Assembly: GCF_003121295.1 (NCBI RefSeq)
Contig: NZ_PHNC01000029.1
Coordinates: forward strand, 186,001 to 250,000
DNA length: 64,000 bases
Reading direction: 5' to 3'
Source: Streptomyces orinoci
Lineage (GTDB): Bacteria > Actinomycetota > Actinomycetes > Streptomycetales > Streptomycetaceae
Shown here: piece after piece, positions 41,026 through 49,315 of the stretch
Layout: each line of letters starts with the position of its first letter
How positions within the stretch are numbered: the stretch's first letter is position 1
Notes under the pieces: model-generated
Told to the model about the DNA's origin: nothing
Database searches by the model: none
Seen by the model: only the letters and a program-made list of their open reading frames with translations
Made by a program: the position numbers and the translations under genes

Positions 41026-42780
41026 GTGCCTCAGCTTCGTCTCGCCCTGAACCAGATCGATTCCAGCGTCGGCGACCTGGCCGGCAATGCCGAGTCGATG
41101 CTGCGCTGGACCCGGCACTCCGCCGAGCGCGGGGCCCATCTGGTGGCCTTCCCGGAGATGGCACTGACCGGCTACCCGGTCGAGGATCTGGCGCTGCGCT
41201 CGTCCTTTGTCGAGGCCAGCCGCGCCGCCCTGGCCGAGCTGGCCGCCCGGCTGCACCGCGAGGGCCTGGGCGAACTTCCCGTTCTGGTCGGCTATCTCGA
41301 CCGCAGCGAGCAGGCCACCCCCCGGCTGGGGCGCCCGGCGGGCTCCCCGCTGAACGCGGCCGCGGTACTGCACCGCGGCGAGGCGGTGCTCACCTTCGCC
41401 AAGCACCATCTGCCCAACTATGGCGTCTTCGACGAGTTCCGCTACTTCGTGCCCGGCGACACCCTGCCGGTGCTGCGGGTGCATGGCATCGATGTGGCCC
41501 TGGCCATCTGCGAGGACCTCTGGCAGGAGGGCGGCCGGGTACCGGCCACCCGGACCGCCGGGGCCGGGCTGCTGCTCTCCATCAACGCCTCGCCCTATGA
41601 GCGGGAGAAGGACGACACCCGCCTGGAACTGGTGCGCAAGCGCGCCCAGGAGGCGGGCTGCACCACCGCCTATCTGGCCATGACCGGCGGACAGGACGAG
41701 CTGGTCTTCGACGGCGACACCATTGTGGTGGACCGCGACGGCCAAGTCATCGCCCGTGGCGCCCAGTTCACCGAGCAGTGCCTGCTGGTGGACCTGGACC
41801 TGCCGGCCGCCGCGGCCGAGGCGCCGTCGGGGGTGATCGACGACGGGCTGCGCATCGACCACCACACGGTCTCCGCCCGGCCGCTGCCCGCCTACCCGGT
41901 CGAGTTCCCCGGCGAGTGCGCCGGGCATCTGGACGACGACGAGGAGGTCTACACCGCGCTGGTGACCGGCCTGCGGGCGTATGTCACCAAGAACGGCTTC
42001 CGCAGCGTGGTGCTGGGCCTGTCCGGCGGCATCGACTCGGCGCTGGTCGCCGCCATCGCCTGTGACGCGGTGGGCGCGGAGAATGTCCACGCGGTGGCCA
42101 TGCCCTCCCGTTACTCCTCCGAGCACTCCCTCGCCGACGCGGAGGAACTGGCGCGCCGCACCGGGCTGCACTTCCGCGTCCAGCCCATTGCCCCCATGTT
42201 CGACGCTTATATGGGGGAGTTGGGGCTGACCGGACTGGCCGAGGAGAACCTCCAGTCGCGGCTGCGCGGCACCATGCTGATGGCCATCTCCAACCAGGAG
42301 GGGCACATTGTGCTGGCGCCGGGCAACAAGTCCGAGCTGGCGTGCGGCTATTCGACGCTCTACGGGGACTCCGTAGGTGCGTACGGCCCCATCAAGGACG
42401 TGTACAAGACGGGCATCTTCCGCCTGGCGCGGTGGCGCAACCGGGCGGCCGGGCAGCGCGGTGAGACCCCGCCCATCCCGGAGAACTCCATCACCAAGCC
42501 GCCGAGCGCGGAGCTGCGGCCGGGGCAGGTGGACACGGACTCGCTGCCGGACTACGCGGTGCTGGACCGGATCCTGGAGCTGTATGTGGACCGCGACCAG
42601 GGCCTGGAGGCGATTGTGGCGGCCGGTTTCGAGGAGGAGCTGGTCGCCCGGGTGCTGCGGCTGGTGGACACGGCGGAGTACAAGCGCCGCCAGTACCCGC
42701 CGGGTACGAAGATCTCGCCCAAGGGCTTCGGCAAGGACCGCCGCCTCCCCATCACCAACCGCTGGCGCGAACGCCCCTGA
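41026..42780 (+). CDS. nadE: Glutamine-dependent NAD+ synthetase
   Basis: A 584-residue enzyme making NAD+ from deamido-NAD+, ATP and glutamine. The N-terminal nitrilase-type glutaminase has the Glu-Lys-Cys triad: E44 (AFPEMALTGYP), K126 (TFAKHHLPNYG) and C162 (AICEDLW). The C-terminal synthetase has the ATP pyrophosphatase loop LGLSGGIDSALV near S333 and later KSELACGYSTLYGD. Start is GTG with no ribosome site but a TACACT box six bases upstream, so leaderless. Family length is normal. Confidence 0.96.
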   Translation: MPQLRLALNQIDSSVGDLAGNAESMLRWTRHSAERGAHLVAFPEMALTGYPVEDLALRSSFVEASRAALAELAARLHREGLGELPVLVGYLDRSEQATPRLGRPAGSPLNAAAVLHRGEAVLTFAKHHLPNYGVFDEFRYFVPGDTLPVLRVHGIDVALAICEDLWQEGGRVPATRTAGAGLLLSINASPYEREKDDTRLELVRKRAQEAGCTTAYLAMTGGQDELVFDGDTIVVDRDGQVIARGAQFTEQCLLVDLDLPAAAAEAPSGVIDDGLRIDHHTVSARPLPAYPVEFPGECAGHLDDDEEVYTALVTGLRAYVTKNGFRSVVLGLSGGIDSALVAAIACDAVGAENVHAVAMPSRYSSEHSLADAEELARRTGLHFRVQPIAPMFDAYMGELGLTGLAEENLQSRLRGTMLMAISNQEGHIVLAPGNKSELACGYSTLYGDSVGAYGPIKDVYKTGIFRLARWRNRAAGQRGETPPIPENSITKPPSAELRPGQVDTDSLPDYAVLDRILELYVDRDQGLEAIVAAGFEEELVARVLRLVDTAEYKRRQYPPGTKISPKGFGKDRRLPITNRWRERP

Positions 42781-42802
42781 AGGTTCCCGGTGCGCCGGCC
42801 GG

Positions 42803-43852
42803 CTACAGCTTTACGCGGGCCGCGACCGGCAGATGGTCGCTGCCGGTGTCCGGCAGGGTCCAGGCCGCCACCGGTGAAACCCCCCGCACCATGATCTGGT
42901 CGATCCGGGCCATCGGGAAGCTCGCCGGCCAGCTGAAGCCGAAGCCATCCCCCGCCGCGCCCTGGGCGGACCGCAGTTGGGAGGTGACCGGGGCCAACGA
43001 CCGGTCGTTCATGGTGCCGTTGAGGTCACCGAGCAGCACCACCCGCTTGCCCCGTTCCCGAGCGATCGCCTGCCCCAGCGCCGCCGCGCTGTCATCGCGC
43101 TGCCCGGCGGTGAACCCGGCGTTGAACTTGACGCGTACCGAGGGGAGATGGGCCACATAGACCGCCAGCGGCCCCCGCGGTGTACCGACCGTGGCGCGCA
43201 GCGCCCGGGTCCAGCCCATCTTGATGTCCACCGGACGCGCCTCGCTCAGCGGGTACTTGCTCCACAGGCCGACCGTGCCCTGCACCGAGTGGTGCGGATA
43301 GGTGCTTGCCAGCGCCCGTTCGTACACCGGCACCGCGTCCGGCTTGAGCTCCTCCAGCGCCACCACATCGCCCCCGGCGGCCGCCACCGCCTTGGCGGTG
43401 TGCACCGGGTCGGGGTTGTCCGCGTTGACATTGTGGGTGACCACCATCAGGTCACCGCCGGAGTGCGACTTGGGCGCCAGCAGCCCGCCGAAGAGGTTGA
43501 TCCAGACCAGCGCCGGCAGCAGCAGCGCGATCAGTGCGCTCGCCGAACGCCGCAGCACCGCAAGCGCCAGCAGCACCGGGATGAACAGCCCCAGCCACGG
43601 CAGGAAGGTTTCGGTGAGGCTGCCGAGATTGCCCACCCGGTTGGGGATCTCGGCATGCATCAGCATCAGCAGCCCCAGCAGCAGAGCCAGCGCCCCGATG
43701 ACCAGGCCCCGGCGCCAGACGCCCGGGCCGCGCCAGCCGCTCAGAAAGCGCCGTACCGCCGAGTCCGCCGGCTTCGCGCCCGTTGCCTCGTGGCCGGTTT
43801 CCGCCATATACGCCTGTGGCATCCCGTTGTCCTCACCAAGGTCGTGCGCCAT
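42803..43852 (-). CDS. Membrane-bound endonuclease/exonuclease/phosphatase-fold protein
   Basis: A 349-residue protein. Three membrane segments lie at about residues 48-115 (LVIGALALLLGLLMLM, LPWLGLFIPVLLALAVL, ALIALLLPALVWINLFGG). The exo-endo-phos domain follows: VVTHNVNADN, VVALEELKPDA (metal Glu), VAHLPSVRVKFN, VVLLGDLNGTMND (D and N of the active site) and GSDHLPV (terminal Asp-His). The catalytic domain probably faces outside. Substrate could be nucleic acid, phospholipid or phosphosugar. GGGAG before the ATG fixes the start. Confidence 0.87.
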   Translation of the reverse strand: MAHDLGEDNGMPQAYMAETGHEATGAKPADSAVRRFLSGWRGPGVWRRGLVIGALALLLGLLMLMHAEIPNRVGNLGSLTETFLPWLGLFIPVLLALAVLRRSASALIALLLPALVWINLFGGLLAPKSHSGGDLMVVTHNVNADNPDPVHTAKAVAAAGGDVVALEELKPDAVPVYERALASTYPHHSVQGTVGLWSKYPLSEARPVDIKMGWTRALRATVGTPRGPLAVYVAHLPSVRVKFNAGFTAGQRDDSAAALGQAIARERGKRVVLLGDLNGTMNDRSLAPVTSQLRSAQGAAGDGFGFSWPASFPMARIDQIMVRGVSPVAAWTLPDTGSDHLPVAARVKL

Positions 43853-43990
43853 CACTCTCTCCCGACCGCCCCTGCCCTGGCGGGAGCGGTCGGGATGGAG
43901 GACGGGCGGCCGGCGGGGCCGGGTTCCGGACCGGCGGCCGTACCGGCGTGCTGTGACACAACGGGCACATTGGGAGCACATCAGGACGGT

Positions 43991-44620
43991 TCAGCCGGTG
44001 GCCGGGGGACCCGCCGCTCCGGCGCCAAAGAGCACGGTGTCCACGATCTCCTCGCAGAGCCCCTCCGGCAACTCCTTCCACTCATGCAGCACCGAGCGCG
44101 AGAGCAGCGGGCTGACCAGCAGATCCGTGAGGAGTTCCAGGTCCGCCCCGGGCCGGATCAGCCCCTCGGCGATGCCCCGCCGCAGCACCGACTCAAAGAC
44201 CTGCCGACGGGCCTCCAGGATGGTGTCGTGATACTCCCGCCAGACCGCGGGGTGCGCCTTGACCTGGGCGATGACCGTCCGCAGCACGGCGGAGGAACGC
44301 TTGGCCAGCACCCGGCGGCGCATCAGCTCCAGCAGATGGACCAGGGCGTCGCGGACCGTGCTCCCGGCCGGCGGCGGGTCATAGGCGATGTCCAGGGAGC
44401 GCAGTACGTCCAGCATCAGCGCTTCCTTGCCCGGCCAGCGCCGGTAGACGGTGGCCTTGCCGACCCCCGCCTCCCGGGCGATGCGCTCCATCGACAGATC
44501 GCCGATGCCCACGCCCTCTTCCAGCAGCCGCACCACGGCGTCGATCACCGCGCAGTCCACCGCGCCACTGCGCGGCCGGCCGCGCTGGACGGCGGGGGGT
44601 ACGACCTCGGTGCCGGTCAT
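43991..44620 (-). CDS. TetR repressor of the efflux operon
   Basis: A 209-residue TetR protein. The helix-turn-helix is near residues 30-75 (GIGDLSMERIAREAGVGKAT followed by VYRRWPGKEALMLDVL) with a TetR_C-type C-terminal domain. It starts within the last four bases of the DHA2 exporter gene, so both are on one transcript. The perfect palindrome before the exporter gene is its probable binding site, making an autoregulated drug-efflux unit. Confidence 0.9.
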   Translation of the reverse strand: MTGTEVVPPAVQRGRPRSGAVDCAVIDAVVRLLEEGVGIGDLSMERIAREAGVGKATVYRRWPGKEALMLDVLRSLDIAYDPPPAGSTVRDALVHLLELMRRRVLAKRSSAVLRTVIAQVKAHPAVWREYHDTILEARRQVFESVLRRGIAEGLIRPGADLELLTDLLVSPLLSRSVLHEWKELPEGLCEEIVDTVLFGAGAAGPPATG

Positions 44621-46236
44621 CGGCCCGCTCCCGTCTGTTCCTTCTCGGGCTCCGGACGGGAGGCGTCCCCGTCCCCGGCGGCGGAGTCCCGGCCCGGCAG
44701 GAAGAGCGTCACCACGATGGCGCCCAGCACCGCCACCGCCGAGGAGCACAGCGCGGTGATGTGCATGGCGTGCAGAAAGGCGTCATCGGCCGGGGCGACC
44801 AGCGCCCGTCCGGCGGGGCCGAGGCGCTGGGCCAGGCCCAGGGTGGCCTCCACGGACTCCCCGGCCGCGTGCTTGGCGGAATCGGGCAGCCCAGGAATCC
44901 GATCGAGGTTGCCGGAGATGCCGTCACGGTAGGTGGTGGAGAGCACCGAGCCCAGGACGGCGACCCCCAGCGCACCGCCGACCTGCCGGAAGGTGTTGTT
45001 GACCGCGGATCCGGAACCGGCCTTCTCACGCGGCAGCGACTGCATGATCGAAACAGTGGCGGGCGGCATGATGTGCGCCATCCCAGCCCCCTGCAGGAAG
45101 AAGATCACTTCCAGCACCCAGATCGGGGTGTCCCGGTCCAGCAGCAGGAAACCGGCCATGGTCACGGCCACCAGCAGCATGCCCCCGGCGCACACCGCAC
45201 GGGCCCCGAACCGGTCCACCACCAGCCGGGCGCGCGGCGCAAAGCCCATCTGGGCGGCGGCCAGCGGAAGCAGCAGCAGACCGCTCTGCAGCGGGGTGTA
45301 GCCGCGCACGCTCTGGGTGTAGAAGACCACAAAGAAGGTCACGCCCATCAGCGCGAAGAAGACCAGCGCGATGGAGCCCACGGCGGCCGAGAAGGCCGGA
45401 TTGCGGAAGTAGCGCACATCGATGGCCGGGTGGTCGCTGCGCCGCTCGTGCAGCACGAACAGCAGCAGCACCAGCAGTCCGCCGCCGACCGTGCCGAAGA
45501 CCTCGGGCCGGGTGAAGTCGGCGAGCTGGCCGCCCTTGATGATGCCGTACACCAGCAGCACCAGGCCGATCACGGACAGCAGCACACCCAGCGGGTCCAG
45601 GCGGCCGGGGCGGGGGTCCTTGGAGTCCGGCACCAGCAGCACCATGGCGATCAGCCCGGCGATCACTATGGGGACATTGACCAGGAAGACCGAGCCCCAC
45701 CAGAAGTGGGAGAGCAGCACCCCGCCGGTGATCGGGCCGATGGCGATGGCCAGGCCGACCGCGCCGGCCCAGATGCCGATGGCCTTGGGCTGCTCCTCGC
45801 GTTCGAAGACATTCATGATGATGGCCAGCGTCGCGGGCATCACAAAGGCGCCGCCGAAGCCCATCACCGCCCGGAAGGCGATCAGTTCACCGGGTGAGCC
45901 GGCCATCGCGGAGAGCACCGAGCCGATGCCGAACACGGTCATGCCGAAGAGCAGGACCTTCTTGCGGCCCAGCCGGTCGCCCAGCAGCCCGGCGGTGAAG
46001 AGTATCCCGGCGAACACCAGGGTGTAGGCGTTGATCGCCCACTCCAGCTCGCTCTGGGTGGCCCCCAGCCCGGCCGGTCTGGGGGAGGCGATGGTCTTCA
46101 TCGCCACATTGAGGATCGAGTTGTCCAGCACCACCACCAGCAGGCTGAACAGCAGCACGGTGAGGATCGCCCAGCGCTTGCGGTGCACGGCCTCCGGAAC
46201 CTGACGCGGTGAGCCGGACCCGACAGGAGAAGTCAT
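44617..46236 (-). CDS. DHA2-family (EmrB/QacA-type) drug exporter
   Basis: A 539-residue major facilitator with 14 membrane segments. Motifs: LDNSILNVAMKTIASP in segment 1 (the D-x-T/I-I-V-N-V-A-L pattern), motif A LLGDRLGRKKVLLFG, and motif C region GIWAGAVGLAIAIGPITGGV. Exports cationic or amphiphilic drugs by proton antiport in known members. ATG lies 18 bp after the palindromic operator, with no good ribosome site, so a very short or absent leader is possible. Confidence 0.92.
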   Translation of the reverse strand: MTSPVGSGSPRQVPEAVHRKRWAILTVLLFSLLVVVLDNSILNVAMKTIASPRPAGLGATQSELEWAINAYTLVFAGILFTAGLLGDRLGRKKVLLFGMTVFGIGSVLSAMAGSPGELIAFRAVMGFGGAFVMPATLAIIMNVFEREEQPKAIGIWAGAVGLAIAIGPITGGVLLSHFWWGSVFLVNVPIVIAGLIAMVLLVPDSKDPRPGRLDPLGVLLSVIGLVLLVYGIIKGGQLADFTRPEVFGTVGGGLLVLLLFVLHERRSDHPAIDVRYFRNPAFSAAVGSIALVFFALMGVTFFVVFYTQSVRGYTPLQSGLLLLPLAAAQMGFAPRARLVVDRFGARAVCAGGMLLVAVTMAGFLLLDRDTPIWVLEVIFFLQGAGMAHIMPPATVSIMQSLPREKAGSGSAVNNTFRQVGGALGVAVLGSVLSTTYRDGISGNLDRIPGLPDSAKHAAGESVEATLGLAQRLGPAGRALVAPADDAFLHAMHITALCSSAVAVLGAIVVTLFLPGRDSAAGDGDASRPEPEKEQTGAGR

Positions 46237-46254
46237 GCCATCAGACTAAAACAC

Positions 46255-46283
46255 TTTCGATACGAGACCGTCTCGTATCGAAA
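46255..46283. promoter_or_regulatory. TetR operator, perfect 13-bp arms
   Basis: TTTCGATACGAGA (46255-46267) and TCTCGTATCGAAA (46271-46283) are exact reverse complements around CCG. The position, 18 bp before the exporter start, would cover its promoter. The tightness of the repeat suggests a dedicated high-affinity site for the co-encoded TetR protein. Confidence 0.8.
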
Positions 46284-46439
46284 AGAGGTGTCAAGTCTTT
46301 GCCGTGCTTTCCGGCGATGGATTTTTGCCGGCCGAGGGTCCGGCCCCCGTCTTCCCCGTCCCCGGCGGCCGTGTCAGCATGGAACCGATCCGGGGACGCC
46401 GTCAGGGCGCCTCGAGACGACATCACAGGAGCCAGAGCA

Positions 46440-47297
46440 ATGACGCATGCCGTGAAGACGTCCGACAGCAGCAAGGCGCTGTACGGCGGGATCACCTCCC
46501 GGCGCATCACCGTCCGCGACATCGCCGCCGCCAAGGAGCGCGGCGAGAAGTGGCCCATGCTCACCGCCTACGACGCAATGACCGCGTCAGTCTTCGACCA
46601 GGCCGGGATCCCGGTCCTGCTGGTCGGCGACTCGATGGGCAACTGTCACCTCGGCTATGAGTCCACGGTGCCGGTCACCATGGACGAGATCACCATGCTC
46701 TCGGCCGCGGTGGTACGGGGCACCAAGCGCGCCCTGATCGTCGGCGACCTGCCCTTCGGGGCGTACCAGGAGAGCGCCGTCCAGGCGCTGCGCAACGCCA
46801 CCCGGCTGGTGAAGGAGGCGGGCGTCACCGCGGTCAAGCTGGAAGGCGGGGAGCGTTCCGCCCACCAGATCGAGCTGCTGGTGCAGGCCGGCATCCCGGT
46901 GATGGCGCATGTCGGCCTGACCCCGCAGTCGGTCAACGCCTACGGGGGCTACCCGGTCCAGGGCCGCGGCGAGGAGGCGGCCCAGCAGCTGCTGCGGGAC
47001 GCCAAGGCGGTTCAGGACGCGGGCGCGTTCGCGGTGGTGCTGGAGCTGGTGCCGGCCGAGCTGGCCGCCGAGGTCACCCGCATCCTGCACATTCCGACGG
47101 TCGGCATCGGTGCGGGGCCGGAGTGCGATGCGCAGGTCCTGGTCTGGACGGACATGGCGGGCATGACCCAGGGACGGGTGCCCCGCTTCGTCAAGCAGTA
47201 CGCCCAGCTCGGCGAGGCCTTGGGCAATGCGGCTCGTGACTTCGCCGCGGATGTGGTGGGTGGGGCGTACCCGACGGAGGCGCACTCCTTCCACTGA
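46440..47297 (+). CDS. panB: Ketopantoate hydroxymethyltransferase
   Basis: A 285-residue enzyme of pantothenate/CoA synthesis, converting 2-oxoisovalerate plus methylene-tetrahydrofolate to ketopantoate. Motifs: MLTAYDAMTASVFDQAGIPV, VGDSMGNCHLGYESTVPVTM with the Mg ligand Asp, IVGDLPFGAYQ, VKLEGG, HVGLTPQSVNAYGGYPVQGR and GIGAGPECDAQVLVW. CAGGAG lies before the ATG. The N-terminal 30 residues are an actinobacterial extension. It stands alone here. Confidence 0.96.
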   Translation: MTHAVKTSDSSKALYGGITSRRITVRDIAAAKERGEKWPMLTAYDAMTASVFDQAGIPVLLVGDSMGNCHLGYESTVPVTMDEITMLSAAVVRGTKRALIVGDLPFGAYQESAVQALRNATRLVKEAGVTAVKLEGGERSAHQIELLVQAGIPVMAHVGLTPQSVNAYGGYPVQGRGEEAAQQLLRDAKAVQDAGAFAVVLELVPAELAAEVTRILHIPTVGIGAGPECDAQVLVWTDMAGMTQGRVPRFVKQYAQLGEALGNAARDFAADVVGGAYPTEAHSFH

Positions 47298-47376
47298 TCC
47301 GCAACGGTTCACCGGGGCGCGGCCGACGACGAAGCGACAGCCGCTGACGGCACATTGCCGGCCGCGGGCCGTCGGC

Positions 47377-47418
47377 GGCTGGTCGCGCAGTTCCCCGCGC
47401 CCCTGAGGGGGCGCGGGG
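47377..47418. repeat. Dispersed GCAGTTCCCCGCGCCCC element, copy 1
   Basis: GGCTGGTCGCGCAGTTCCCC continuing GCGCCCCT (47377-47404) matches 27 of 28 bases with 58033-58060. Its right half forms a hairpin, CCCCGCGCCCC (47393-47403) with GGGGCGCGGGG (47408-47418). I know this element as a very frequent intergenic sequence in Streptomyces; it probably works as a terminator downstream of panB. Confidence 0.7.
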
Positions 47419-47420
47419 GA

Positions 47421-47459
47421 TGTCGGTGGGATGTCGGTGGGTGTCGGTCGCTTGTCGGT
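47421..47459. repeat. Four TGTCGGT direct repeats
   Basis: TGTCGGT begins at 47421, 47432, 47442 and 47453, phases of 11, 10 and 11 bp, about one DNA turn each. They lie 23-61 bp upstream of the ABC exporter gene. Repeats on one helix face suit cooperative binding of an activator such as a SARP, whose sites are direct heptamers at 11-bp spacing. Confidence 0.5.
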
Positions 47460-47481
47460 GGGCGCTGACACTCTCGCTCGT

Positions 47482-48489
47482 ATGCAACGCCAACAGACAC
47501 CGCACGCCGCCGTCCAGGTCCGCGGCCTGGTCAAGCACTACGGCTCGACCAAGGCGCTGGACGGCATAGACCTGGACGTCCCCGAAGGCACCGTCCTCGG
47601 CGTCCTCGGACCCAATGGAGCCGGCAAGACCACGCTGGTCAGAGTGCTCTCCACGCTGATCAAGCCGGACGCCGGAACCGCCCGCGTCGGCGGCTACGAC
47701 GTGCTGACCCAGCCCCGGCAGCTGCGCCGGGTGATCGGTCTGACCGGCCAGTACGCCTCGGTGGACGAGAAGCTCTCCGGCACCGAGAACCTCTACCTCA
47801 TCGGCCGGCTGCTGGACCTCCCCCGCAAGGAGGCCCGGCGGCGGGCCGCCGAGCTGCTGGAGCGTTTCTCTCTCACCGAGGCCGCCAAACGCCCGGCGAT
47901 GACCTACTCCGGCGGAATGCGGCGCCGGCTGGATCTGGCCGCCTCCATGATCGGCCGCCCGGCGGTGCTCTATCTCGACGAGCCCACCACCGGTCTGGAC
48001 CCGCGCACCCGCAACGAGGTGTGGGCCGAGGTGCACAACCTGGTCCGGGAGGGCGCCACCGTGCTGCTCACCACCCAGTACATGGAGGAGGCCGAGCAGC
48101 TGGCCGACGAGCTGACCGTGATCGACCGCGGGCGGGTGATAGCCGGCGGCCGGATCGAGGAGCTCAAGACCAAGGTCGGCGGCCGCACCCTGCAGATCCG
48201 TCCGGCGGACCCGGCCGAACTGCCGCGGCTGGCCGGGGCGGTGGCCCAGGCCGGTCTGGACGGCGTCTCCGGGGCGACCGTGGACCAGGACGGGGGTCTG
48301 GTCAACGTTCCCATCGTCACCGATCAGCAACTGACGGCAGTGGTGGGCCTGTTGGCCGAGCGCGGCTTTGTACTGGCCTCCGTCAGCACCCATCTGCCCA
48401 GCCTGGACGAGGTGTTCCTGGCCATCACCGGCCAGAAGACCTCCTCCGGGGACAGCCACGCCGAAGAACTCCAGGAGGTGGCGGCATGA
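47482..48489 (+). CDS. Drug-resistance ABC transporter ATPase, DrrA-like
   Basis: A 335-residue ATPase of the daunorubicin-resistance group. Walker A GPNGAGKTT at residues 43-51. The signature region TYSGGMRRRLDLAASM leads to Walker B AVLYLDEPTTGLD, then the H-loop region LLTTQYMEEAEQLAD. The C-terminal extension (LPSLDEVFLAITGQKT) is typical of DrrA. No ribosome site is seen before the ATG; GACACT (47467-47472) might be a -10 for a near-leaderless message. Works with the permease that overlaps by four bases. Confidence 0.9.
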   Translation: MQRQQTPHAAVQVRGLVKHYGSTKALDGIDLDVPEGTVLGVLGPNGAGKTTLVRVLSTLIKPDAGTARVGGYDVLTQPRQLRRVIGLTGQYASVDEKLSGTENLYLIGRLLDLPRKEARRRAAELLERFSLTEAAKRPAMTYSGGMRRRLDLAASMIGRPAVLYLDEPTTGLDPRTRNEVWAEVHNLVREGATVLLTTQYMEEAEQLADELTVIDRGRVIAGGRIEELKTKVGGRTLQIRPADPAELPRLAGAVAQAGLDGVSGATVDQDGGLVNVPIVTDQQLTAVVGLLAERGFVLASVSTHLPSLDEVFLAITGQKTSSGDSHAEELQEVAA

Positions 48490-49295
48490 GCGCCGCGATC
48501 ATCACCGCTCCCGCCGCCGACGGCCGCCTCGGTCTCCGCGACCATCTGCGGCACATCAGTGCGCTGGCCCGCCGCAATGCGCTGCAGATCAAGCAGAATC
48601 CGGAGGCGATGTTCGACGTCGTCCTGATGCCGGTGATCTTCACCCTGATGTTTGTCTATGTCTTCGGCGGCGCCATGTTCCCCGGCCACCGCGATGACTA
48701 TGTCAACTATCTGGTGCCCGGCCTGATGGCAATGACCGGGCTGAACATCGCCATGGCGGTGGGCAGCGGCGTCAACGAGGACTTCAGCAAGGGGGTGATG
48801 GACCGGTTCCGCACCCTGCCGATAGCCCGCTCCTCCGTGCTGATCGCCAAGATCGTGGTGGAGGTCGGCCGGATGCTGGTGGCGGTGGCCATCCAGATCG
48901 GCATGGGTCTGGCGCTGGGCCTGGACATCAAGACCTCGGTGGTGGAACTGCTGGCCGCCGTGGGCCTGAGCGTGCTCTTCGGCGCCTCCCTGATGTGGAT
49001 CTTTGTGCTGCTGGGCCTGACCGCCAAGTCGGCACAGGCCGTCCAGGGAATGGGGATGCTGATCATGATTCCGCTGCAGTTCGCCAGCTCCATCTTCGCC
49101 CCCACCAAGTCCATGCCCGGCTGGCTGCGGGCCTTCACCGACTACAACCCGCTGGCCAATCTGGCCGATGCGGCCCGTGGCCTGATCAACGGCGGCGCGG
49201 TGGCGCACTCGGTGTGGATGACCCTGGCCTGGTCGGTGGGGCTGACCGTGGTGGTGGCGCCGCTGGCGGTGGCCAAGTTCCGTCAGCGTGCCTGA
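48486..49295 (+). CDS. ABC-2 type permease, DrrB-like
   Basis: A 269-residue membrane protein with six segments of the ABC-2/DrrB type. Typical stretches are MFDVVLMPVIFTLMFVYVFG, NYLVPGLMAMTGLNIAMAVG, MDRFRTLPIARSSVLIAKIV and PLQFASSIFAPTKSMPGWLR followed by TDYNPLANLADAARGL. The ATG overlaps the ATPase stop (ATGA), giving coupled synthesis of the exporter. Probably exports a hydrophobic drug or self-made metabolite. Convergent with the SARP gene. Confidence 0.9.
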   Translation: MSAAIITAPAADGRLGLRDHLRHISALARRNALQIKQNPEAMFDVVLMPVIFTLMFVYVFGGAMFPGHRDDYVNYLVPGLMAMTGLNIAMAVGSGVNEDFSKGVMDRFRTLPIARSSVLIAKIVVEVGRMLVAVAIQIGMGLALGLDIKTSVVELLAAVGLSVLFGASLMWIFVLLGLTAKSAQAVQGMGMLIMIPLQFASSIFAPTKSMPGWLRAFTDYNPLANLADAARGLINGGAVAHSVWMTLAWSVGLTVVVAPLAVAKFRQRA

Positions 49296-49315
49296 GCTTG
49301 GGACGGGGGTGTGTC

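Noticed and set aside
47421..47459. CRISPR or origin iterons
   Set aside because: Seven-base repeats with 3-4 bp between them, next to an exporter start. No DnaA boxes, no AT-rich unwinding region.
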